Shown here: one piece after another, positions 9,816-18,129 of the stretch
Numbering within the stretch: position 1 is the first letter of the stretch
How the letters are laid out: every line of letters begins with the position of its first letter
Assembly (NCBI RefSeq): GCF_030812195.1
Contig: NZ_JAUSSF010000002.1
Location: 1-64,000, forward strand
Length of the DNA: 64,000 bases
Reading direction: 5' to 3'
Source: Chryseobacterium lathyri
GTDB taxonomy: Bacteria; Bacteroidota; Bacteroidia; Flavobacteriales; Weeksellaceae
Notes under the pieces: model-generated
What the model saw: the letters and a program-made list of their open reading frames with translations, nothing else
What the model was told of the DNA's origin: nothing
The model's database searches: none
Program-made: the position numbers and the translations under genes

Positions 9816-10622
9816 TTAAGGATATGTAATCTTATCTGATAATTCTATAGGATTATTATTTTTTTTAAGTGAAGATTGCAGCTTTTTAGTCATTTCTCTA
9901 AAATCCGGCTGAACATCATTCCCTTTCTCATCCTTAAATTTTGCTTTTACATTTCCTGATTTCATTTCTCTGTACGGATCATTATAGTAGTCTATAAAAA
10001 TCTTTTTGAGGTTAGCTACAGAAATGTCAAGAGGCTTTGGAGTGATATTCTCCAGTTCCATTTTATAAAAACTTTTTTTAAGGGCTGTAAAAGAAAATTC
10101 ATAGGAACCTGTAGCATCTTTCATATATACGATCAAACCTGGCAGGCCTTTAAAAATATATGGACCTTCCTGAATGGGTATCTCCTGAGTGAACCATGCC
10201 TCCCATTTTCTACCTTTGTAGTCTACAGTGGCTTTCTGGCAAGTGTAGCCATATTGTTCAGCAGTTTCTTTTTCTATTTTCCAGTTCAGTTTTACAGGCT
10301 CAGTGATTCTGTAAACGTCCCGAAGCAGAAAGTAGTATTTTGAGCCGGTATTCTGTTTGTTTTTTATGACATAAAAGTCATGATCTCCTACGGCAAATCC
10401 CTTAAACCCAGAAGCTCTGAGAGAATCCACCTCATATTGTTTTTCGGGATAAAACTTTGATTCTCCGTTTTGAACAAGCAGAACCATTTTCTTGGTAGCA
10501 ACTTCTGTACTCAGGGAATCTTCTTTATAAATCATGTCATAATTTATTCTCATATCCTGAGAATATATATTTTGAATGACAAGGAAAAGTACAGTTGTTA
10601 TCAATATTTTACAGCGCATCAT
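9816..10622 (-). CDS. GLPGLI family protein
   Basis: An exported protein of the GLPGLI family (TIGR01200), named after a motif that is present here exactly (KGLPGLIVYMKDATGSYEF, around residue 155-175). It has a signal peptide ending NIYSQ. The frame reaches 10640, but the paired ATGs at 10622 and 10619 start right after the stop of the upstream thioredoxin gene (10624) and give a normal signal peptide. The biochemical role of this family is unknown; members often accompany TonB receptors or peptide-modification clusters in Bacteroidota. Here it is the last gene of the grasp-with-spasm operon, so a role in handling or sensing the finished peptide at the envelope is possible, but this is guesswork. 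Confidence 0.85.
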   Translation of the reverse strand: MMRCKILITTVLFLVIQNIYSQDMRINYDMIYKEDSLSTEVATKKMVLLVQNGESKFYPEKQYEVDSLRASGFKGFAVGDHDFYVIKNKQNTGSKYYFLLRDVYRITEPVKLNWKIEKETAEQYGYTCQKATVDYKGRKWEAWFTQEIPIQEGPYIFKGLPGLIVYMKDATGSYEFSFTALKKSFYKMELENITPKPLDISVANLKKIFIDYYNDPYREMKSGNVKAKFKDEKGNDVQPDFREMTKKLQSSLKKNNNPIELSDKITYP

Positions 10623-10623
10623 T

Positions 10624-11286
10624 TTATTCTTTATTTTCAATAATCCCTTCTATGTGGTAATATAAATCTTCTTTCTCAAATTCATGGGGAAAGATATGCC
10701 CTTTTATAAAAACTGAAGGGGTAGCTATAATATTGTTTTGGATAAACCATTCATTAGAGGATGTGAATGCCGTATGGTGTTCGTCCATATTATATTCTCC
10801 AGTAATTGCCCACGGTTCAAGGTTTTTATTTTCAAACCAAAAATTCAGCGCTTTTAAAAACTCTTTTGTTCCGTGGAGCAGAAAAACCCTGTGCAATATA
10901 TACAAAAAACGGTTTTTATCTTCCACGGGCTGTTTTTTGAAAAAGATATTTATTTTTATTTCTTCTTCATAAGCAAAAATAATTTTGTTCACCGTTTCAC
11001 AGATGTCCTGACACATTTCACAGTAAAGGCTGGTGAAAATGGTCAGTTCCAAATCACTTTCCCTGTTTCCCAGGGTTATTACCGGCTCTGGCAATTCTAT
11101 TTTCCCTTGTGCGTTTAAGGTATTAATAAAGACCTCGTGGTTCCGGGCCGTTCTATTTTTTCTTATAAGCTGGGTTTTAAGTTTTTCCTTTTGCTTTAAA
11201 TAATTCCTGATCTGCCACCATAAAATTAAAATAACCAGGTAGAAACTACCATATAAAACGAGAGGAATAAAAGGGTCCAAATTCAT
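10624..11286 (-). CDS. Membrane-anchored thioredoxin-fold oxidoreductase
   Basis: A thiol oxidoreductase with one N-terminal membrane anchor (about residues 9-24) and a periplasm-facing DsbA/thioredoxin_4-like domain. The active-site pair is C89-E-M-C92 in TSLYCEMCQ, and the cis-proline region is NNIIATPSVFIKG. It starts one base after the stop of the C39-like/VKOR gene (11288). Its sequence layout (LPEPVITLGNRESDLELTI ... ATPSVFIKGHIFPHEFEKEDLYYHIE) matches the C-terminal third of the fused protein at 24481-25989, so together these two genes are the split form of that fusion. It probably passes oxidising equivalents from VKOR to the peptide or accepts them from it. Confidence 0.85.
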   Translation of the reverse strand: MNLDPFIPLVLYGSFYLVILILWWQIRNYLKQKEKLKTQLIRKNRTARNHEVFINTLNAQGKIELPEPVITLGNRESDLELTIFTSLYCEMCQDICETVNKIIFAYEEEIKINIFFKKQPVEDKNRFLYILHRVFLLHGTKEFLKALNFWFENKNLEPWAITGEYNMDEHHTAFTSSNEWFIQNNIIATPSVFIKGHIFPHEFEKEDLYYHIEGIIENKE

Positions 11287-11287
11287 A

Positions 11288-12142
11288 TCACATCAGTAAA
11301 ATAGAGGTTTGTAAAAGCAAAATAATGATGATTCCAATGCATAAAGGGCATACTTTTCTGATTTTGAACAGCTGATAAAAAAGAGAATATCCTATGACAG
11401 GAAGAATAATGATGAGCAATGTTTTCTGGATGGTAAAAAAAACATCTTCGCTCCCACTATTACAAAGGAACAGAAGACTTACGATGTTCGATAAAAAATA
11501 AACCAGACTAAAGTTTCCGAAGTGTGATACAAAACCTGTTGTGTTATCTTCCGAAAGTGAGCAGTCTGTATACGTTCCGGAGCAGACTTTATCTACCACC
11601 GGACTTTCGATGCCAAATACTTTTCTTAATGACACAACCGCCAGTAAAAAACCGCACAAGGATAAAAATAGGAAAATAAATGAATGTAAACTGATTTGAA
11701 AATAAGTATAAATCAGTACAGCCAGCACAAAAATCCCGGCTAGCAAAAATTTATATCTCCCACCTGCCTTTTTTTTAAGTACTGACTGGTGTTCATCAAT
11801 CAAAACAACAATATTATTCCAGCTTGAAAGAAACTCTTTTTCACTCACTTTATATTTGCCATTGATCAAAAAATCTTTATTCGTTTTCTCAACAAAAGCA
11901 AGTTCCTGTTTGTTGCCCTCAACTGTTATGAAGGTCATGAAATCATCCGGAAGTTCATCTATTTCGGAGTTATCTATTTCTACTGCGAAGTTACAGACAT
12001 AGTTAATGTTAAGTGTGCTCACTATGGAAAGCAGACTCGGAAATGCAGGATGGGAATTGATCTGGAATGAAAATTCTTTTCTGTCCAGGTGAATATTTTT
12101 CCTCTGAAGATATTTCAGAATGTTGGCTATGCTTTCAACCAT
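11288..12142 (-). CDS. C39-like domain plus vitamin K epoxide reductase (VKOR) protein
   Basis: A 284-residue inner-membrane protein in two parts. Residues 1-120 resemble the peptidase C39 domain that grips double-glycine leaders (SFQINSHPAFPSLLSIVSTLN), but the catalytic Q-x5-C motif is absent, so it should bind rather than cut. Residues 130-284 form a VKOR bundle with the loop cysteines DKVCSGTYTDC and the quinone-linked pair C265-P-L-C268. VKOR proteins make disulfides and pass electrons to quinone. It lies between a lipoprotein (21 bases upstream) and the thioredoxin gene (1 base downstream) in the grasp-with-spasm operon. I infer leader-guided disulfide formation on the precursor at 14977-15171, which carries two cysteines. 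Confidence 0.85.
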   Translation of the reverse strand: MVESIANILKYLQRKNIHLDRKEFSFQINSHPAFPSLLSIVSTLNINYVCNFAVEIDNSEIDELPDDFMTFITVEGNKQELAFVEKTNKDFLINGKYKVSEKEFLSSWNNIVVLIDEHQSVLKKKAGGRYKFLLAGIFVLAVLIYTYFQISLHSFIFLFLSLCGFLLAVVSLRKVFGIESPVVDKVCSGTYTDCSLSEDNTTGFVSHFGNFSLVYFLSNIVSLLFLCNSGSEDVFFTIQKTLLIIILPVIGYSLFYQLFKIRKVCPLCIGIIIILLLQTSILLM

Positions 12143-12163
12143 ATAGATTTCTTTTACAGATTC

Positions 12164-12754
12164 TTAAAAGCTGTCCGCGTTTTTCTCCCATAACTGACTG
12201 TTCAATCCAAAAAAGAGATTTCGAACTTCAAGGTGGAATTTTTTATTTGGGGGATCTTTTTCATCGGGATTGTTGAGATTAATAAACCTTATCACACCAT
12301 TGCCAGTTTTTCTGTAAATATCCACAACATGAAATTTTCCCAAATCATAGGCATATAAAACTCCATTTCCCATATCAGCATCCGGATTTCTACCATAGGC
12401 CTGCTTCACCTCTTCCAATGATGCCCCTTCGTAGTAGAAACCAAGCAAATTGTTATAGATGCTCATTTTAGTATACATAAACATGAACTGCTCAGTGTAA
12501 GGTTTACTGAAATTCGCTTTAAGAGTCTGGTTAACATCTTTTGTTGTAAAGAAAACATACTTTTTATTAATAATATTCACCTGATAATCGGCAAAAGCCG
12601 TAAACTGCATATTTTCTTTGGCGAATTTCAGATCATAGACAGGATTCCTTTCTTCATTATTAACTGCCGGCGTATGTTTCAGAAAATAATAGTTCTTACA
12701 GCTCAGCATCATAAAGCTTAAAAAAATCAATCCTAACAATGTTTTTTTATTCAT
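12164..12754 (-). CDS. Predicted lipoprotein of the grasp-with-spasm operon
   Basis: A 196-residue lipoprotein of unknown function. The signal peptide ends in a lipobox, FMMLSCKN, with the lipid cysteine at 19. The mature part is mixed alpha/beta with a sentence-like region MSIYNNLLGFYYEGASLEEVKQAYGRNPD; I do not recognise a family. It starts 7 bases after gwsS stops and is followed closely by the VKOR gene, so it belongs to the operon. Envelope-anchored proteins in such clusters may give self-protection, but nothing in the sequence proves it. Confidence 0.75.
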   Translation of the reverse strand: MNKKTLLGLIFLSFMMLSCKNYYFLKHTPAVNNEERNPVYDLKFAKENMQFTAFADYQVNIINKKYVFFTTKDVNQTLKANFSKPYTEQFMFMYTKMSIYNNLLGFYYEGASLEEVKQAYGRNPDADMGNGVLYAYDLGKFHVVDIYRKTGNGVIRFINLNNPDEKDPPNKKFHLEVRNLFFGLNSQLWEKNADSF

Positions 12755-12761
12755 TTTCTAT

Positions 12762-13760
12762 CTAGTTTAATTCTGCCTGAAAAGGATTATAATTACAGTT
12801 TACAGCATACCCGTGATCTGTTTTAAAAGGAATATAAACTGCTGTACAGCACAATCTGAATTCACAAATATTGCACGGGGCAATCTCCTCTTTTTTAATA
12901 TTCCAGATTCCGGAAAGCTCCTGGACCGTTTTGTTTTTTATTTCTTCAAGTGAATCTGTAATATTTCCGTGGTTCAGCAGATCGTTTATATTAAATTTAA
13001 TTCTCCCAAGTTCATCAACAAATACTGTTTTGTATAATGACAGGTTATAATTTCTTGCAATATTGTATGCTGAAGAATTTATAGCTACCGTGTTGATACT
13101 AAATTTAGGCAGAAACATTCCGGCATCATCTATTTTTATAGAAATTGTAGTCACTTCATTATTGCTTTCTATTTTTTCTTTAGGAGCATTGAATAAATAT
13201 AAGGTCTTTAACCGATTGTTGCTGTATAGTTTTTTATTAATTTTCTGATGGGGAATTGAAAACGAAACATTCGTTACTCTTGAAAGTTCCAGAATATCCA
13301 GAATATGATGTATTTTTTCCATGCAATTCTGATCATTGATATGAAAATGCAGTCTTTTCACTCCCAGCGCAGTGATGTTTCTGATGATCGTATCCAGGTG
13401 TTCACTGATGAAATCGGACAGCATAATGGTCATAAACTGTATCGTTGAAGTATCTTCATTAATGCTTTTTTCCTCAAGTTCCGGAAAGAAAACAGTGTTT
13501 GAATAAAAGACAAATTCGTTCTTTTCCAAAAAAATCAGATATTGTTTAGCTATCTTATCGGATTCAAACTCTTCCAGGACAACGCTTAATTTTTTATTCT
13601 TTATATAATCTAAAAAATCGATCATTGTATTGGGAACCAGTTCAATTTCCTCTCTCTGAAGGTCATAGATAGCACCTCTTTCATGGCCTTTAACAGGGAC
13701 ACAACATGAAAATACATGGATATATTTTTCTTTATTATTCTGTAGATATGTTAATTCCAT
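12762..13760 (-). CDS. gwsS: Grasp-with-spasm SPASM-domain peptide maturase
   Basis: The SPASM partner of the grasp-with-spasm system (TIGR04193 type), which works with an ATP-grasp enzyme on a small precursor. The C-terminal SPASM region shows a cysteine cluster (CNICEFRLCC, then a cysteine in YAVNCNYNP). Only scattered cysteines occur earlier (C19, C20, C146), and there is no CxxxCxxC, so a radical SAM 4Fe-4S cluster is not expected; the middle part may be a degenerate radical SAM barrel. The length (332) fits the family. It overlaps the preceding 66-residue gene by 26 bases. The exact chemistry is unknown; it may bind the peptide or cyclise it together with GwsG. Confidence 0.85.
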   Translation of the reverse strand: MELTYLQNNKEKYIHVFSCCVPVKGHERGAIYDLQREEIELVPNTMIDFLDYIKNKKLSVVLEEFESDKIAKQYLIFLEKNEFVFYSNTVFFPELEEKSINEDTSTIQFMTIMLSDFISEHLDTIIRNITALGVKRLHFHINDQNCMEKIHHILDILELSRVTNVSFSIPHQKINKKLYSNNRLKTLYLFNAPKEKIESNNEVTTISIKIDDAGMFLPKFSINTVAINSSAYNIARNYNLSLYKTVFVDELGRIKFNINDLLNHGNITDSLEEIKNKTVQELSGIWNIKKEEIAPCNICEFRLCCTAVYIPFKTDHGYAVNCNYNPFQAELN

Positions 13761-13935
13761 CTTTATATATTCTTAAACAATAAATTTCTGACTGATGAAT
13801 AGTAGTGTCAACCATTCTGTACGGACGGTCTCTTTTTATTTTTTTGATATCCATAGGTTCTGTATGAGAAAAAATTACAGGAAGCAACTCTTTCTTTTTC
13901 TCGTATCCAATTTCTTGTATTAATGTTTTTTTCAT
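13735..13935 (-). CDS. 66-residue protein between gwsG and gwsS
   Basis: A short basic protein (MKKTLIQEIGYEKKKELLPV...) that I do not recognise. Support comes from its position: its ATG (13933-13935) overlaps the gwsG stop (13932-13934) as ATGA, the classic layout for coupled translation, and its end overlaps the start of gwsS by 26 bases. An upstream in-frame ATG at 13959 would lie inside gwsG and is less likely. It has no signal peptide and no membrane span. A helper of the two maturases, such as a peptide-binding scaffold, is one option. Confidence 0.6.
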   Translation of the reverse strand: MKKTLIQEIGYEKKKELLPVIFSHTEPMDIKKIKRDRPYRMVDTTIHQSEIYCLRIYKDGINISTE

Positions 13936-14897
13936 GTATTCATTTTTTTTAAAGTACATGCCACTTCATAATGAAGGTTATAATTACATGGCAGCGCGGT
14001 CATTCTGAACTGGCCTGAGGGGTTTACTTCCAAAAAATAATATTCTCCGTCTGTTCCTTTTATGATATCCAGTGATCCTGTATCCAGGCCAAGATCTTTC
14101 ATCAGGCGGCATATTTTTTCATCAATTTCTTCCGGCAAAGTATAAGGAATCATCCTGTTCGGCTTACTGTAATTGTAATGCCTGTAATCAACTCCCGTCT
14201 GTCTGTCTCTTTGGGAAAAAATGGCCATTGGATAGTTTTTTCCATTTAAATGAAAAATCCGGAGCTCATATTCTTTGTTAATTTTCTCCTGAAATAAGCT
14301 TGGGAAGAAATGATCATAGCGAGCCATGGTCTTAGGATTAACTTCTTTGGTCAGAAAAAAGAAAGTCTTTTCTCCTACGTCAATTACGGTCCCGTCTTTT
14401 ATGGATTTGGTGATATAGGATTCATTCGGGTTTAGTGAATCCGTATGGTTAGTGATATGGGTTTGGGGAATTTTTAATCCTATTTTTTGAGAAGCGATAA
14501 GGGTGCTTATTTTACTTAAATTTTTAACTTTTAAATAATTATTAAGCCATTTTTTGTCTTTCAGAAAATCAAAAAAAAGATCTAATGTTGTGGTATATTC
14601 CAATTTCAGATACTCCAGCATCTCCACATTCGTTTCGCCTCTGAATTTTTTTTTAAATTTATCAAAAAAACCAAATTTCCTGTACCACACACATTGTATA
14701 TCTGACAAATTTATCCTTCCAAAAAAAATATTTTCTACAAAGAGTTTGGGTTCCGGTGACAGTTCATAGTACATTTTTGTATTTCCATTGAATAAATCCA
14801 GATCATTTATTCTTATAAATTTTTCCCCAAGCATCGTCAGATGCTCCATTACGATATTAGTATCATCATCATTTGGGGTTGATAAAATCAGAATCAT
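13932..14897 (-). CDS. gwsG: Grasp-with-spasm ATP-grasp peptide maturase
   Basis: An ATP-grasp ligase of the grasp-with-spasm type (TIGR04192), expected to form ester or amide links between side chains of the precursor using ATP, as in graspetides (microviridin-like peptides). The N-terminal part (MILILSTPNDDDTNIVMEHL) is the pre-ATP-grasp fold. ATP contact residues lie around IPQTHITN and SYITKSIKDGTVIDVG, and the metal-binding end is YYFLEVNPSGQ with Glu and Asn. The length of 321 is typical. It follows the precursor gene across a hairpin (14924-14950). A decayed copy of its 3' end appears at 19432-19494. Confidence 0.9.
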   Translation of the reverse strand: MILILSTPNDDDTNIVMEHLTMLGEKFIRINDLDLFNGNTKMYYELSPEPKLFVENIFFGRINLSDIQCVWYRKFGFFDKFKKKFRGETNVEMLEYLKLEYTTTLDLFFDFLKDKKWLNNYLKVKNLSKISTLIASQKIGLKIPQTHITNHTDSLNPNESYITKSIKDGTVIDVGEKTFFFLTKEVNPKTMARYDHFFPSLFQEKINKEYELRIFHLNGKNYPMAIFSQRDRQTGVDYRHYNYSKPNRMIPYTLPEEIDEKICRLMKDLGLDTGSLDIIKGTDGEYYFLEVNPSGQFRMTALPCNYNLHYEVACTLKKMNT

Positions 14898-14923
14898 ATT
14901 TTTTTTAGATTAATAGATAAAGG

Positions 14924-14950
14924 AAGACTCTTTATAGTATAAAGAGTCTT
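14924..14950 (-). promoter_or_regulatory. Hairpin between precursor and maturase genes
   Basis: Arms AAGACTCTTTA (14924-14934) and TAAAGAGTCTT (14940-14950) form a perfect 11-bp stem with a 5-base loop. On the minus strand no run of T follows, so it is a weak terminator or an RNA-processing and stability hairpin. Such a hairpin between precursor and enzyme genes would keep the precursor transcript more abundant; a similar layout occurs at 26309-26336. Confidence 0.55.
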
Positions 14951-14976
14951 TAAATTTTTCCTTAAAAATCAGGTGA

Positions 14977-15171
14977 CTAGTCACATCCGTCATTAGTACC
15001 ACCTCCACCTTTGATCAGTGTAAGCGTTTCCAATACGTGTGGATCACTGTCTGTACCAGTTCCACCACATGGACCTGTAAGACCAATACCTGATTCTAAT
15101 CCTTTTTGCCCGGCAAGAATGCTTTTCATGTTACCCAATTTTTTTCCTCTTAGGTTTTCTAATTTTTTCAT
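14977..15171 (-). CDS. Grasp-with-spasm precursor peptide
   Basis: A 64-residue precursor peptide. Residues 1-21 form a charged leader (MKKLENLRGKKLGNMKSI), and the C-terminal part is rich in Gly, Thr and acidic residues (TGPCGGTGTDSDPHVLETL, then KGGGGTNDGCD). Candidate ring donors are T38, T40, S42, T49, T51, T59 or K54, with D41, D43, E48, D61 or D64 as acceptors, the chemistry expected of an ATP-grasp enzyme. Cysteines C35 and C63 could form a disulfide through the VKOR/thioredoxin pair encoded downstream. It is the first gene of the operon and is divergent from an XRE regulator. No dedicated exporter is in this operon; the ABC exporter at 26353 might serve. Confidence 0.8.
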   Translation of the reverse strand: MKKLENLRGKKLGNMKSILAGQKGLESGIGLTGPCGGTGTDSDPHVLETLTLIKGGGGTNDGCD

Positions 15172-15273
15172 AAGTTAAAATTTAGTTTATTTTTTGTCAC
15201 TATTGACAGGTACAATATACAAACAAACAAATCACTCAATAAAGAAATAATATGCATTTTTCATGCAAATTCC

Positions 15274-15304
15274 TTGTAAATAATTCATAAAATCTGCAAA
15301 TTTG
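15274..15304 (+). promoter_or_regulatory. Promoter of the XRE regulator and divergent control region
   Basis: TTG (15274-15276), 20 bases, then CAAATTTG (15297-15304), one base off the -7 consensus. This fixes the regulator start at ATG 15320 rather than the TTG at 15302. In the shared spacer (15172-15319) a dyad TGCAT-N5-ATGCA (15253-15267) could be an operator for the regulator. A precursor-gene promoter on the minus strand is less clear: TATATTGT about 17 bases after TTG. Confidence 0.5.
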
Positions 15305-15319
15305 TATAAAACATTAAGA

Positions 15320-15682
15320 ATGAAGACACACGAAAGATTAAAAAAACTGAGAAAACAACTGGGTTTCTCTCAGGCGCAGATGGGAAAAATATTAGGCACA
15401 GATGCTTCAAATTATTCACGCAAAGAAAGAGGAGAAGTGAAAATTTATATTGATGAATGGGAAAAGCTAGCCAAGGCACTTGGAGTTTCATCTGGAGATC
15501 TCAGAGATCATGAAGTGAAACCATCCTTTCAATCCGGAAATTCTTCTTCAGATCATATGGACTACGCTAATATTCCCACTTTCATTCTGGAGACCCAAAA
15601 AAAATATATCGAAAAATTAGAGCAGGAAAACAGAGATCTCATAGAGGAGAATAATAAATTGAAAAATTCTGAAGCAAGTTAA
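15320..15682 (+). CDS. XRE-family DNA-binding regulator with C-terminal coiled coil
   Basis: A 120-residue cytoplasmic regulator. Residues 1-60 are a helix-turn-helix of the Cro/CI type (LKKLRKQLGFSQAQMGKILGTDASNYSRKERGE), and the C-terminal third is a coiled coil (KKYIEKLEQENRDLIEENNKLK) probably used for dimerisation. It is divergent from the grasp-with-spasm operon with 148 bases between the two start codons, so control of that operon and of itself is the simplest reading. The ATG at 15320 is chosen because the -7 box of its promoter covers the earlier TTG. Confidence 0.85.
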   Translation: MKTHERLKKLRKQLGFSQAQMGKILGTDASNYSRKERGEVKIYIDEWEKLAKALGVSSGDLRDHEVKPSFQSGNSSSDHMDYANIPTFILETQKKYIEKLEQENRDLIEENNKLKNSEAS

Positions 15683-15767
15683 TCTCAGCCTCAGTCTGAA
15701 GTAAGATAACCAAACCAATTTATCATTAAAAAAACTACCACCGGAAAGAAGCTCAAAGAACAAGTAT

Positions 15768-15807
15768 AGAAAAGGCCGTTTTTACAGTTGTAAAAACGGC
15801 CTTTTCT
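15768..15807. terminator. Bidirectional terminator between XRE gene and maeB
   Basis: A long near-perfect stem (AGAAAAGGCCGTTTTTACA at 15768-15786 with its complement at 15789-15807) has an A-run before it and a T-run after it, so it can stop both converging transcripts. Confidence 0.8.
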
Positions 15808-15827
15808 ATTATATAACAGATGACTGT

Positions 15828-18113
15828 TTATTTCTTCTCTCTTCTCTGCGCATCAAGAACCGCCACAGTAGCTAAGTTTACAATCTCATCCACACTGGAA
15901 CGCATCTGTAAAACATGTACCGGTTGCTTCAGTCCCATCAAGATTGGCCCGATCACCTGGGCTACTTTCATTCCTCTTATGATCTTGTAAGAAAGATTAG
16001 CACTTTCAAGATTCGGGAAAACAAAGGTATTGGCAGGTGTTGTTTCTAATTTTGAGAAGGGATAATCGCTTAAATGATCCGCGTTCATTGCAAAATCCGG
16101 CTGGATCTCACCATCAACAACCATTTTAGGGTATTTCTCATGAAGAATGCTTACTGCTTTCGCTACTTTTTTGGAAGTATCAGAAATTGCTGCAAAGTTT
16201 TCGAAACCAAGCATTGCAATTCTAGGCTCTATCGCAAAAGATTTAACTGTGATTTCTGCCATTTTAGCAATATTTACCAGATCCTCTGCAGTAGGATTCT
16301 GATTGATGGAGGTATCAGCGAAGAAAATAGGTTTCTTTTCTGAAAGGATCATCATCATTGCCGCTATTTTATCCACTCCTTTATCTTTTTCTATAACTTC
16401 TAAAACAGGGCGAAGCACTGAAGTATAGTTTTTAGAGAAGCCTATGATAAGACCGTCTGTATCTCCGTGTCTCAGCATTAACGGACCAAAATAATCTCTC
16501 TGACGTACATATCTCTTTGCTTTGTACTCGTTCATTCCTTTTCTCTGACGAAGTTTCCAAAGGGTTTCTCTGTATTTTTTCCTGTTTTCTTTCTGATCAT
16601 CATCGCTTGGATCTATAATCGGGATATCCAGTGTGATTCCGAAACGTTCCATTTGCTCTTTGATGTATTTTTTATCTCCTAACAGACTCGGGAAAGCAAT
16701 TCCTTCTTCATAAAGAATCTGCGCAGCTTTCAATACATTATATTCTTCAGCATTTCCTAAAGTGATTCTTTTCGGATTGGATTTTGCACGGCTCTGCATC
16801 ATTCTTACCAGCTTCTCGTCTCTTCCCATTCTGTCCAGCAGCTGGTTTTCGTATTCTTCGAAGTCTTCGATGGTTTTTCGGGCAATTCCGCTTTCAATAG
16901 CTGCTTTTGCTACCGCACTGGATACTTTGGTAATTAATCTGTTATCAAATGGTTTTGGAATAAAGTATTCTCTTCCAAACTGCAGATTCTGAACATTATA
17001 GGCTAATATTACAGCTTCAGGTACAGGTTCTTTTGCAAGATCTGCGATAGCGTGTACGGCTGCCAGCTTCATTTCCTCATTAATTCCTTTCGCCTGAACG
17101 TCCAAAGCACCACGGAAAATATACGGGAATCCCAATACATTGTTCACCTGGTTAGGATAATCACTTCTACCTGTCGCCATGATCACATCTTTACGGGTTT
17201 CAAGCGCAAGATCGTAAGCAATTTCCGGATCCGGGTTTGCCAACGCAAAAACGATAGGATTCTCATTCATGCTGGAAAGCATTTCAGGAGTCATTACATT
17301 TCCTTTTGAAAGACCGATGAAAACATCTGAACCTTTTACAGCATCTTCAAGGGTTTCGATATCTGTGTGAGCAACAAAGTCAATTTTTTCAGGCGTAAGG
17401 TTCTCTCTTTTATGATTGATAACCCCTTTGCTGTCGCACATTAAAACATTTTCTCTTTTAAGACCTAGAGAAATATATAAGTTGGTACATGCAATGGCTG
17501 CCGCTCCGGCTCCGTTTACCACCATTCTCACTTCTCCGATATTTTTGTTAGCGATCTGAAGAGAATTGATCAATGCAGCAGCTGAAATAATTGCTGTACC
17601 ATGCTGATCATCGTGCATTAAAGGAATATCCAGCTCTTCTTTCAATTTTTGCTCGATATAGAATGCTTCAGGAGCTTTAATATCTTCAAGGTTGATTCCT
17701 CCGAATGTAGGAGCAATTCCTTTGACAATCTGAATGAATTTTTCCGGATCCTTTTCATCAATTTCAATATCAAAAACGTTGATATCTGCAAAGATCTTGA
17801 ACAAAAGTCCTTTTCCTTCCATTACCGGTTTTGAAGCTTCTGCTCCAATATCTCCAAGTCCTAATACAGCCGTTCCGTTGGAAATTACAGCTACCAGGTT
17901 TCCTTTACCTGTGTAGTCGTACACAGTTTCCGGTTTGTCATGGATCTCCATACAAGGAACTGCCACTCCCGGTGAATATGCCAATGATAAATCTCTCTGA
18001 GAAGAGTGAGGCTTCGAAGGAATAACTTCGATCTTTCCTTTAGGTTCGGCTTTATGATAATCTAACGCGGCCTGATTAAAGTTCTTTTCGTCGCGGTTGT
18101 TTTTACTTGACAT
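15828..18113 (-). CDS. maeB: NADP-dependent malic enzyme (MaeB type)
   Basis: Oxidatively decarboxylates malate to pyruvate with NADP+, giving NADPH and pyruvate for biosynthesis. The 761-residue protein has the two-part MaeB layout: malic enzyme domain (about 1-430, with [26 protein letters not shown] motif [12 protein letters not shown] and the nucleotide loop [17 protein letters not shown]) and a C-terminal phosphotransacetylase-like domain (about 440-761, ending [20 protein letters not shown]) that is regulatory rather than catalytic in known members. The length is standard. From memory maeB is a common neighbour of ruvA-sprA in flavobacteria; here the peptide operon and XRE gene separate them. 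Confidence 0.95.
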   Translation of the reverse strand: MSSKNNRDEKNFNQAALDYHKAEPKGKIEVIPSKPHSSQRDLSLAYSPGVAVPCMEIHDKPETVYDYTGKGNLVAVISNGTAVLGLGDIGAEASKPVMEGKGLLFKIFADINVFDIEIDEKDPEKFIQIVKGIAPTFGGINLEDIKAPEAFYIEQKLKEELDIPLMHDDQHGTAIISAAALINSLQIANKNIGEVRMVVNGAGAAAIACTNLYISLGLKRENVLMCDSKGVINHKRENLTPEKIDFVAHTDIETLEDAVKGSDVFIGLSKGNVMTPEMLSSMNENPIVFALANPDPEIAYDLALETRKDVIMATGRSDYPNQVNNVLGFPYIFRGALDVQAKGINEEMKLAAVHAIADLAKEPVPEAVILAYNVQNLQFGREYFIPKPFDNRLITKVSSAVAKAAIESGIARKTIEDFEEYENQLLDRMGRDEKLVRMMQSRAKSNPKRITLGNAEEYNVLKAAQILYEEGIAFPSLLGDKKYIKEQMERFGITLDIPIIDPSDDDQKENRKKYRETLWKLRQRKGMNEYKAKRYVRQRDYFGPLMLRHGDTDGLIIGFSKNYTSVLRPVLEVIEKDKGVDKIAAMMMILSEKKPIFFADTSINQNPTAEDLVNIAKMAEITVKSFAIEPRIAMLGFENFAAISDTSKKVAKAVSILHEKYPKMVVDGEIQPDFAMNADHLSDYPFSKLETTPANTFVFPNLESANLSYKIIRGMKVAQVIGPILMGLKQPVHVLQMRSSVDEIVNLATVAVLDAQRREKK

Positions 18114-18129
18114 AGAATTTTGTTTTTTA

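Noticed and set aside
11288..12142. Active C39 peptidase in the VKOR proteins
   Set aside because: The Q-x5-C catalytic motif seen at C15 of the ABC exporter is absent in both VKOR proteins.
12762..13760. Calling gwsS a radical SAM enzyme
   Set aside because: No CxxxCxxC motif is present; only the C-terminal SPASM cysteines are.
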